A stretch of DNA of 46,164 nt from positions 1 to 46,164 of the forward strand of contig JAAZUZ010000001.1 of NCBI GenBank assembly GCA_018623875.1. Reading direction: 5' to 3'. Shown here one piece after another: positions 34,401 through 41,119 of the stretch. The stretch comes from Synechococcus sp. HW_metabat.21. Its GTDB lineage: Bacteria > Cyanobacteriota > Cyanobacteriia > PCC-6307 > Cyanobiaceae. The notes beneath the pieces were generated by a model. That model made no database searches. It was not told the origin of the DNA and saw only the letters and a program-made list of their open reading frames with translations. Position numbers and translations under genes: made by a program. Every line of letters begins with the position of its first letter. Within the stretch, counting starts at the first letter, position 1.

Positions 34401-35069
34401 ATGAGCACCAAATCACTGGTGATCTCCCCCTCGATCCTGTCCGCGGATTTTTCCCGGCTCGGTGAAGACGTTCGTGCGGTGGATCAGGCCGGTGCGGATT
34501 GGATCCACGTGGATGTGATGGACGGACGCTTCGTTCCGAACATCACCATTGGCCCAATGATCGTCGAGGCTCTGCGCCCGGTGACCCAGAAGCCTCTGGA
34601 CGTTCACCTGATGATCGTTGAGCCCGAGAAGTACGTCCCCGACTTCGCCAAGGCTGGTGCTGACATCATTTCGGTTCAGGTCGAAGCCTGCCCTCACCTG
34701 CACCGCAACCTCGCTCAAATCAAAGATCTGGGCAAGATGGCCGGCGCGGTGCTGAACCCAAGCACCCCGATCGACACCCTTGAGTACTGCCTCGAGCTCT
34801 GCGATCTGGTGTTGGTGATGAGCGTGAACCCCGGCTTCGGGGGGCAGAGCTTCATTGAGAGCCAGGTCCAAAAGATCCGCGACCTGCGCCGCATGTGCGA
34901 CGAGAAGGGTTTGGATCCCTGGATCGAGGTCGACGGCGGCATCAAAGCCGAGAACGCCTGGAAGGTGATCGAGGCAGGTGCAAACGCCATCGTGAGCGGC
35001 TCCGGCGTCTTCAACCAGCCCAGCTACGCCGATGCGATCACCGGCATCCGCAACAGCAAGCGCCCCTGA
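34401..35069 (+). CDS. rpe: Ribulose-phosphate 3-epimerase
   Basis: 222 aa from the ATG at 34401; the frame is open to 34308 but contains no conserved text. Rpe interconverts ribulose- and xylulose-5-phosphate in the Calvin and pentose phosphate cycles. The TIM-barrel signatures are SILSADFSRLGEDV, HVDVMDGRFVPNITIGP with the metal-binding His and Asp, VLVMSVNPGFGGQSFI and EVDGGIKAENAWKV. It is divergent from glpX and ends in a tandem duplication followed by a strong terminator. Confidence 0.97.
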   Translation: MSTKSLVISPSILSADFSRLGEDVRAVDQAGADWIHVDVMDGRFVPNITIGPMIVEALRPVTQKPLDVHLMIVEPEKYVPDFAKAGADIISVQVEACPHLHRNLAQIKDLGKMAGAVLNPSTPIDTLEYCLELCDLVLVMSVNPGFGGQSFIESQVQKIRDLRRMCDEKGLDPWIEVDGGIKAENAWKVIEAGANAIVSGSGVFNQPSYADAITGIRNSKRP

Positions 35070-35103
35070 GTGAGGCCAAGGCTTCTGACTGAGGCCAAGG
35101 TTT
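35066..35103. repeat. 19-bp tandem duplication over the rpe stop codon
   Basis: Copies at 35066-35084 and 35085-35103 share CTGANTGAGGCCAAGG, with two mismatches over 19 bp. The first copy contains the rpe stop (TGA 35067-35069). The duplication lies directly before the terminator. Confidence 0.85.
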
Positions 35104-35110
35104 CAAAGCA

Positions 35111-35138
35111 AAAGCCCCGGCATGCCGGGGCTTTTTTT
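35111..35138. terminator. Bidirectional intrinsic terminator between rpe and ccsA
   Basis: A perfect 10-bp stem AAAGCCCCGG/CCGGGGCTTT with a CATG loop is followed by more T residues on the plus strand and flanked by A residues on the other, so it can end both rpe (+) and ccsA (-) transcripts. Confidence 0.92.
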
Positions 35139-35161
35139 GTGACCAGTGCTCGTGGGAGGTC

Positions 35162-36076
35162 TTAGCTGAAGAACCAGCCGTAGCTGTGCAGGCCAATCCC
35201 CAGGAGGTTCACGCCGATGTAACAAACGCAGATCACGACAAAGCCGGCCACAGCGACCAAGGCGGGGCGACGCCCCTGCCAACCACGGCTCAAACGGGTG
35301 TGGAGGTAGGCGGCATAGACCAACCAACAGATCAAAGCCCAGGTTTCCTTCGGGTCCCAGCTCCACCAGCTGCCCCATGCCTCGTTAGCCCAGACCGCGC
35401 CGCTGACGATGCCAACGGAGAGCAGCAGGAAGCCGACGGTGATCGTGCGGTAACTCAGGCTGTCGAGCTGCTCGCTCAACGACAACGCGGCGCTACTGAG
35501 GGAGAGATCAGCGGGAGCACCATCCGCCGCCAGTCGTGCCTGACGGAAACCGCCGCTACCGATGGAGCTGCTGCGCAGTTCAAGAGCCTGGTCGCGGTCG
35601 GTGAAGAGCACCGCCATCGACAGCAGGGATCCCACCAAGAGGGCGGCGTAGCTGACCATGATCACGCTGACGTGCATCACCAACCAGCTGGACCGCAAGG
35701 CCGGGACCAGGGGAGCGGCCTGTTGGAGTTGGTCGGGTAGAGCAAAGGACGCGAAGGCCACACAGCCCAGCCCCATCGGGGTGGCGGAGGCGGCCACCAG
35801 CGGTGAGCGGTAGGTGCGCTCCACCAGCAGTTGGGTCAGGGTGCAGGCCCAGGCCAGGAAGCAGAGGGACTCGTAGAGGTTGCTGATCGGGAAGTGGCCC
35901 GATTGCCACCAGCGCAGGACCAATTGAGCGGTCAGCGCCAGGTTGGCCGTTGCCACCAGCAGACGCACCACGGTGCTGCCTTGACCGGCACCACTCACGC
36001 TCCAAAAGGACAGGGGGAGGGCCAGAAGCAGCAGGGCGAACGCTGCGAGGCCAAGCGCGAGAACCGGATCGGTCAC
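35162..36076 (-). CDS. ccsA: Cytochrome c biogenesis protein CcsA (Ycf5)
   Basis: 304 aa membrane protein. CcsA works with CcsB to move heme across the thylakoid membrane and attach it to apocytochromes c (system II). It has about eight hydrophobic segments. The heme-handling WWD motif is present as WGSWWSWDPKETWALICWLV, and further conserved text is FPISNLYESLCFLAW, MHVSVIMVSYAALLVG and GLHSYGWFF at the C-terminus. The start is at 36076, 54 bp after the lptFG stop on the same strand. Confidence 0.95.
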   Translation of the reverse strand: MTDPVLALGLAAFALLLLALPLSFWSVSGAGQGSTVVRLLVATANLALTAQLVLRWWQSGHFPISNLYESLCFLAWACTLTQLLVERTYRSPLVAASATPMGLGCVAFASFALPDQLQQAAPLVPALRSSWLVMHVSVIMVSYAALLVGSLLSMAVLFTDRDQALELRSSSIGSGGFRQARLAADGAPADLSLSSAALSLSEQLDSLSYRTITVGFLLLSVGIVSGAVWANEAWGSWWSWDPKETWALICWLVYAAYLHTRLSRGWQGRRPALVAVAGFVVICVCYIGVNLLGIGLHSYGWFFS

Positions 36077-36130
36077 GAAACCGCTGTCGAGATCAAAGAT
36101 GTCGACCAGTCTGCCGCGCCAGGGCCAGAT

Positions 36131-37333
36131 TCAGCGGCTGGCCTTGCGAAGCAGCACAAGTCCGCCGCCCAGTCCAATCAGAACGGGCAGCCAGGCGGCG
36201 AAAAAGGGATAGAGGGTGCCCTTGATGCCCAAGGAGCTGAAGATGAAGGACATCAAGTAGTAACCAAAGATCAGCAGCACGCTGATCCCGAAGCCCTGGC
36301 TTCGGCTGGTTCTGGAATTGGGCCTCACCCCCAAGCTGCTGCCGATCAAGCCAAAAACAAGGCAGATGGCCGGGAAGGCAAATTTCTCCTGGATTCGCAC
36401 CCGAAGCCGGCGGGCTTCCTTTTGATCGCCCGCTTGCACCAGTAGCGCTTCAGCTCGCCGCGCCTGGGACACCGTCATCTGGGCGGCATCGCTGGGGAGC
36501 ATGCCGACATCCTGCGGAGCCCGGGTGAAGGGGTAGTAGTAACTCGTGTAGTTGGCTGATGTCGTGAAGTTGTTGGCCGCGTCGATGTTGAGGATGCGGC
36601 CATTGCGGAACTCCCACATCGCCCGGTTTTCATCCCAGACCGCCGTCCTCGCCGTCAGGACCTGCTGCTGATCTTCGCGGGAGAAATCAAGCAAGGTGAC
36701 CCCTTGCATTTCACCGTTCTTGTACTCCTTCGCATAGAAGAGCTGGGTCAGACCCTCACCGGCATTGCCCCCAGGCTCCTTAGGGGTAATCCGGCCGAAA
36801 CGGGAATACACGACGTTCTTGCCGGTTTGGGCAGAGAGCGCACGGCCCAGGGCACTGTCGAGAACATTCGAGGCCGAATAGTTGGCGCTTGGGACGATGA
36901 CGTCGTTAAAGACAAAGGTCAGCACCGTCATCAAGGAAGCCAGCACCAAGGCGGGGACCACCATCCGCCAGGTCTTCACGCCGATGCTGCGCAGCGCGGT
37001 CAGTTCGCTACTGCCCGAAAGACGGCTGAAGGCCAACAAGGTGGCCATCAGCGTCGCCATGGGGAACGACAGCACCAGGAATCCCGGCATGCGCAGAGCC
37101 AAGACCTTGCCGGCAGCCCAGAGCGGCAATCCAGCCTCGGCCACCTTGCGGACCAACTCAAAGACGACACCCACTGAGAGGGAAACGGCCGTAAAGGCAG
37201 CGATGCCGAAGAGCAGCGGCCCCAACATCTCGGCAAACAGCCAGCGATCCAGGAGGGGAAGGCTGCGCCAGTGGCGTTGGAGTTTTTGGGACTGGCGGCG
37301 CAAGGGCTCAGTCCAGGTCGGGGCGATCGTCAC
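36131..37333 (-). CDS. LptF/LptG-family permease (YjgP/YjgQ), LPS export
   Basis: 400 aa. LptF/G form the membrane part of the LptB2FG transporter that extracts lipopolysaccharide from the inner membrane. Visible parts are LDRWLFAEMLGPLLFGIAAFTAVSL, LPLWAAGKVLALRMPGFLVLSFPMATLMATLLAFSRL near residues 90-130, a periplasmic beta-rich domain, and C-terminal membrane helices (GFGISVLLIFGYYLMSFIFS). Only one such gene is present here, as usual in cyanobacteria, so it may act as a homodimer (inference). The 3' end of the lptB frame overlaps its start by 4 bp. Confidence 0.92.
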   Translation of the reverse strand: MTIAPTWTEPLRRQSQKLQRHWRSLPLLDRWLFAEMLGPLLFGIAAFTAVSLSVGVVFELVRKVAEAGLPLWAAGKVLALRMPGFLVLSFPMATLMATLLAFSRLSGSSELTALRSIGVKTWRMVVPALVLASLMTVLTFVFNDVIVPSANYSASNVLDSALGRALSAQTGKNVVYSRFGRITPKEPGGNAGEGLTQLFYAKEYKNGEMQGVTLLDFSREDQQQVLTARTAVWDENRAMWEFRNGRILNIDAANNFTTSANYTSYYYPFTRAPQDVGMLPSDAAQMTVSQARRAEALLVQAGDQKEARRLRVRIQEKFAFPAICLVFGLIGSSLGVRPNSRTSRSQGFGISVLLIFGYYLMSFIFSSLGIKGTLYPFFAAWLPVLIGLGGGLVLLRKASR

Positions 37334-38058
37334 AGCCTGAAGTCCTCCCCGAGGTAATGGCGACGGACCAGGGGGTCATTGGCCATCTCGCGGGACGGAC
37401 CGCTGGCCAAGATGCTCCCTTCCGTAAGGATGTAAGCCCGATCGGTGATGGAGAGCGTCTCGCGGACGTTGTGGTCAGTGATCAGGACACCCATACCCCG
37501 ATCGCGCAATCCGGCAATCAAGGCCTGCAGGTCCGCCACCGCCAAAGGATCGACCCCAGCAAAGGGCTCATCCAACAGGAGATAACGCGGTCCGCTTTCG
37601 CCCACGGCCAGGGCCCGTGCGACTTCACAGCGGCGCCGTTCACCGCCAGAGAGCTGGTAACCAAGGCGGTGCTGAAAGGGCTTGAGGTGGAAGTCCTCGA
37701 CCAATTGCTCCACCCGCTCGCGGCGCTGCTGCTTGGGGGCTCCACTCTCCTGAAGGGCGAGCATCAAGTTGTCCTGAACGCTCAGGCTTCGAAACACGCT
37801 GGCTTCCTGGGGCAAGTAACCGATCCCCAAGCGAGCGCGTTCCGGCATCGAGAAGTCGGCAACGCAGGTGTCATCCATGGTCACCGCACCGGAATCCGGG
37901 CGAAGCAGACCGGTGACGAGGTTGAAGGTCGTTGTTTTACCCGCCCCGTTGGGTCCGAGCAGGCCAACCACCTCACCGGGGTTGAGGTTGAGGCTGACCT
38001 CTTTGACGAGGGGGCGACCGCCAATGGTTAAGGCGACGCGATCAAGAACCAAACTCAT
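37330..38058 (-). CDS. lptB: LPS export ABC transporter ATP-binding protein LptB
   Basis: 242 aa, typical length. Walker A is LLGPNGAGKTTTFNLVTGLL, the ABC signature is LSGGERRRCEVARALA, Walker B is YLLLDEPFAGVDPLAV and the H-loop is VLITDHNVRETL. It powers LPS extraction with the LptF/G permease immediately downstream (4-bp overlap) and follows lptA, also with a 4-bp overlap. Confidence 0.96.
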   Translation of the reverse strand: MSLVLDRVALTIGGRPLVKEVSLNLNPGEVVGLLGPNGAGKTTTFNLVTGLLRPDSGAVTMDDTCVADFSMPERARLGIGYLPQEASVFRSLSVQDNLMLALQESGAPKQQRRERVEQLVEDFHLKPFQHRLGYQLSGGERRRCEVARALAVGESGPRYLLLDEPFAGVDPLAVADLQALIAGLRDRGMGVLITDHNVRETLSITDRAYILTEGSILASGPSREMANDPLVRRHYLGEDFRL

Positions 38059-38585
38059 CGCTTCGCAGGCTCTGAGCTGGGAACGGTCTGCAGGACAACG
38101 CGGCTGAAGACCTGCTGACCTTTTGCGGGGATGGCCTGCATCCGCTCGCTATCGACCAAATAGGTGACTCGCTCAGCGCGCAGCCAATTCCCGCCGTCCT
38201 GAAGGATGTCCACGTCTCCGCTGAGGACAACGCGACCCTCATTGCTGAAGTACTGGGCCTGGCGAGCGGTGGCGACCACGCGTTCATCGGGATAAACGAT
38301 CCGGACGTTCCCGCTGGCCGTGATGACCCCCGTCTGCTGATCGGCCTGCTGCTGATCCGATTCGATCGTGACCAAGCCGGTGTTGATGCGCAGGGGCTTG
38401 GTGGGGAGGGGCTCGCCGCCGTCCACCTCAACGACCGTGGTCTCCGCGGCGTCAATGCTGATCACTTCAGCGCCAGGAACCGTGGACTGCGACCAGGCTG
38501 GAAGTGCCAGACAGCCCAGACCGGCGGCCAGGCTCAAAAGGCTGCGCCGGCGGCGGGCACTGCTGCGATCTGCGGCTAAGCCCAC
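38055..38585 (-). CDS. lptA: LptA/OstA-like LPS transport protein
   Basis: 176 aa. An N-terminal Arg cluster (RSSARRRRSLLSLAAGLGCLA) and a hydrophobic stretch ending LPAWSQS form a signal, followed by the OstA/LptA domain: LVTIESDQQQADQQTGVITA, SGNVRIVYPDERVVATARQA and LSGDVDILQDGGNWLRAERV. LptA bridges LPS across the periplasm. The RRRRSLLSLA start resembles a Tat motif, but most LptA proteins use Sec. It heads the lptA-lptB-lptFG run, all joined by 4-bp overlaps. Confidence 0.9.
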   Translation of the reverse strand: MGLAADRSSARRRRSLLSLAAGLGCLALPAWSQSTVPGAEVISIDAAETTVVEVDGGEPLPTKPLRINTGLVTIESDQQQADQQTGVITASGNVRIVYPDERVVATARQAQYFSNEGRVVLSGDVDILQDGGNWLRAERVTYLVDSERMQAIPAKGQQVFSRVVLQTVPSSEPAKR

Positions 38586-38634
38586 TCATGCGACACAAGG
38601 ACCGCCATCGTATCGCCGTACACCTCGACTTTCC

Positions 38635-39030
38635 TTAGGAATCAGCAGAGACGACGCTGAGCTTTGGAAGCGGAAGATCTGCGAGCGAGCGGTTCTCGTG
38701 CAGGGCTAACAAACGCTCACGGGCAGCCTGCCGCAGGGGGTCAAGCGCGAGATCGAATTGCACCGCACCAGCACCCTGCAGGCGGCCGAGGCCCTCACCA
38801 AGGAGAACCATCGCGCCCCTCTGATTGCCCCGATCCAAGTGGTGATGCGCCACTGCGATTTGAAGAATGCCCTGCAGTGTCCTCCGGCAAGGGCCCTGGG
38901 TTTCGTGCCAGAGCGCTTCGAAACCGTCGTGGCAGGCGTACCACTCACCGGCATTAAAAAGCCTGACGGCTTCCCCGAGTCGGGGATCGCACGTCAGGCT
39001 GACTTCCTCTGGGTCGAGGTGATCGCTCAA
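38635..39030 (-). CDS. DUF309-family protein
   Basis: 131 aa. The family core is present as AVRLFNAGEWYACHDGFEAL, WHETQGPCRRTLQGILQIAV and AHHHLDRGNQRGAMVLLGEG: helical, with the HDxxExxW and QxxhQhAVAxxH patterns of DUF309, which has a structure but no known function. It overlaps the typA stop by 4 bp and so is coupled to typA. Confidence 0.88.
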   Translation of the reverse strand: MSDHLDPEEVSLTCDPRLGEAVRLFNAGEWYACHDGFEALWHETQGPCRRTLQGILQIAVAHHHLDRGNQRGAMVLLGEGLGRLQGAGAVQFDLALDPLRQAARERLLALHENRSLADLPLPKLSVVSADS

Positions 39031-40835
39031 CGCCGCGCCGGCTTCTTGGCAGGCAGTTTCCGGAGTCGGATCGACTCGGGAGTGACCTCGAGCATCTCGT
39101 CGGGACCGATGTACTCCAGGGCGCGCTCCAGGGTCATCTGCATCGGGGCTTGGAGGGTATCGAGTTCCTCTGCACCGGCCGAGCGCATGTTGGTGAGCTG
39201 TTTCGTCTTGCAGACGTTCAGGTCGAGGTCCTGGGGACGGTTGTTCTCGCCCACGATCATGCCCTTGTAGACCTTCGTTCCGGGGCTAATGAAGAACTGA
39301 CCGCGATCTTCGGCGTTCTTCAAGGCATAGAAGGTGGCGGTGCCCTCCTCGAAGGCGATCAGGACGCCGTTGCGACGGGTGTCGAACTCTCCCTGCATCG
39401 GGCGGTAGTCGAGGAAGGAGTGGCTCATGATCCCCTCGCCCCGGGTGGCGCGGATGAAGTCTCCGCGGAAACCGATCAGGCCTCGGGAGGGCACCACGAA
39501 CTCCAGTTGGGTACGGCCGTCGTTGGTGTTTTCCATGTTCTGCATCTCGGCCTTGCGGACGCCGAGCTTCTCGATGCAGGCACCAACGGACTCCTCGGGA
39601 ACATCGAGCACCAGGGTCTCGTAGGGCTCCGAGGGAGTGCCATCGATGGTCCGGAAGATCACCTGGGGCTGCGAGACCTGGAACTCGTAGCCCTCGCGGC
39701 GCATGGTCTCGATCAAGATGCCCAGGTGAAGTTCACCACGGCCACTCACGGCCCAGCGGTCAGGGGAATCGGTGTCTTCAACCCGCAGCGCCACGTTGGT
39801 GAGCAGCTCCTTGTTCAGGCGATCACGGACCTGACGGCTGGTGACGAACTTGCCTTCCTTGCCAGCGAAGGGTGAGTCGTTGACCACAAAGGTCATCTGC
39901 AAGGTGGGCTCATCCACCTTGATCAGGGGCAGGGCCTGGGGCTCATCGGGGCAAGCAATCGTTTCGCCGATGTTCACCTCGTCGAAACCGCACACAGCGA
40001 CCAGATCACCGGCGCGGGCTTCTGCCACCTCGACGCGCTGGAGGCCCTGGAAGCCGAGCAGCTTGCTGATGCGACCGCGCTTCACGCTGCCGTCGTCACG
40101 CAGGAGGGCGACGGGCTGGTTGCCTTTGATCGTGCCGTTATGGATCCGGCCGATCATGATCCGGCCGAGGAAATCGCTGTAGTCGAGGGTGGTGACCTGC
40201 AGCTGCAGGGGCTTCTCGGGGTCACCGACCGGGGGCGGAACGTGGCGAATGATCGCGTCGAAGAGGGGACGCATGTCCTCGCTCTCGGTCTTCATGTCGG
40301 GCTTGGCGTAACCGCCCATGCCGCTACCGAACATGTAAGGGAAGTCGCACTGATCGTCGTCAGCACCCAGTTCCAGGAACAGGTCCAGGACCTTGTCGAC
40401 GGCCTGCTCGGGATCAACGCGAGCGCGGTCAATCTTGTTGACGAAGACGATCGGCCTGAGGCCCTTCTCCAGGGCCTTTTTCAACACAAAACGGGTCTGG
40501 GGCATCGGCCCCTCATTGGCGTCCACGATCAGCAGACAGCCATCGACCATGCCGAGGACCCGTTCCACCTCACCGCCGAAGTCGGCGTGACCGGGGGTAT
40601 CCACGATGTTGATGCGGATCCCCTCGTAGTCCACCGCGGTGTTCTTGGAGAGGATCGTGATGCCACGCTCACGCTCCAGGTCGTTGGAGTCCATCACGCA
40701 GGTGGGGACGGCCTCGTTGTCGCGGAAGATGCCCGATTGCGCCAGCAGGGCATCCACCAGGGTGGTTTTGCCGTGGTCGACGTGGGCAATGATCGCGATA
40801 TTGCGAATCGGTGTTCCGGGATGCTCGCCGCTCAT
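39027..40835 (-). CDS. typA: Translational GTPase TypA/BipA
   Basis: 602 aa from the ATG at 40835; upstream codons to 40907 are shadow. TypA is a ribosome-binding GTPase of the EF-G class that acts in stress and in large-subunit assembly. G-motifs: AHVDHGKTTLVDALL, RERGITIL, DTPGHADFGGEVERVL and NKIDRARVD. The domain order of BipA is kept, including SRGLIGFRGDFIRATRGEG near the C-terminus and the GENNRPQDLDLNVCKTKQLT signature. It is transcribed toward the DUF309 gene. Confidence 0.97.
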   Translation of the reverse strand: MSGEHPGTPIRNIAIIAHVDHGKTTLVDALLAQSGIFRDNEAVPTCVMDSNDLERERGITILSKNTAVDYEGIRINIVDTPGHADFGGEVERVLGMVDGCLLIVDANEGPMPQTRFVLKKALEKGLRPIVFVNKIDRARVDPEQAVDKVLDLFLELGADDDQCDFPYMFGSGMGGYAKPDMKTESEDMRPLFDAIIRHVPPPVGDPEKPLQLQVTTLDYSDFLGRIMIGRIHNGTIKGNQPVALLRDDGSVKRGRISKLLGFQGLQRVEVAEARAGDLVAVCGFDEVNIGETIACPDEPQALPLIKVDEPTLQMTFVVNDSPFAGKEGKFVTSRQVRDRLNKELLTNVALRVEDTDSPDRWAVSGRGELHLGILIETMRREGYEFQVSQPQVIFRTIDGTPSEPYETLVLDVPEESVGACIEKLGVRKAEMQNMENTNDGRTQLEFVVPSRGLIGFRGDFIRATRGEGIMSHSFLDYRPMQGEFDTRRNGVLIAFEEGTATFYALKNAEDRGQFFISPGTKVYKGMIVGENNRPQDLDLNVCKTKQLTNMRSAGAEELDTLQAPMQMTLERALEYIGPDEMLEVTPESIRLRKLPAKKPARR

Positions 40836-41017
40836 GGATTGGGCTCGAGGGAGGAGGTCAGGGATGGTCTGGCTGGAGCACGCCGCAGCTCGAGCTAGCG
40901 GCCGCAACGCTCACTCAGGAGCAGGCGTTGGCGTGGGAACGGTGGCTGAAACCCATGGGCAAGGTCGCAGGGATGAACCTGATCGAACAGAGCCGGTATC
41001 TCTTGCAGCGTGGCTGA
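40811..41017 (+). CDS. Possible small protein divergent from typA
   Basis: 68 aa if read from GTG at 40811; the start is unclear because the first codons overlap the 5' end of typA. The C-terminal 45 residues look protein-like: STPQLELAAATLTQEQALAW and ERWLKPMGKVAGMNLIEQSRYLLQRG, with a regular amphipathic pattern. I cannot name a family. Without a homology search this is only a candidate, and no good ribosome-binding site supports a start. Confidence 0.35.
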   Translation: MFRDARRSWIGLEGGGQGWSGWSTPQLELAAATLTQEQALAWERWLKPMGKVAGMNLIEQSRYLLQRG

Positions 41018-41028
41018 TGTGTTGAGAG

Positions 41029-41085
41029 CGTTCGTGACGAACGACCACACACCAAAACCAAAGAACCCTTCGGTGCGTTAACGCA
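41029..41085. other. Pair of short inverted repeats in the intergenic gap after typA's neighbour
   Basis: CGTTCG-TGA-CGAACG (41029-41043) and the perfect 12-bp palindrome TGCGTTAACGCA (41074-41085) lie in the 102 bp between the possible small gene and the U32 gene stop. Neither has a T-run, so they are not obvious terminators. They may be protein-binding sites or chance. Confidence 0.4.
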
Positions 41086-41119
41086 ATCTATCCCAGCAAC
41101 TCACCCGGGATTTTCAGCG

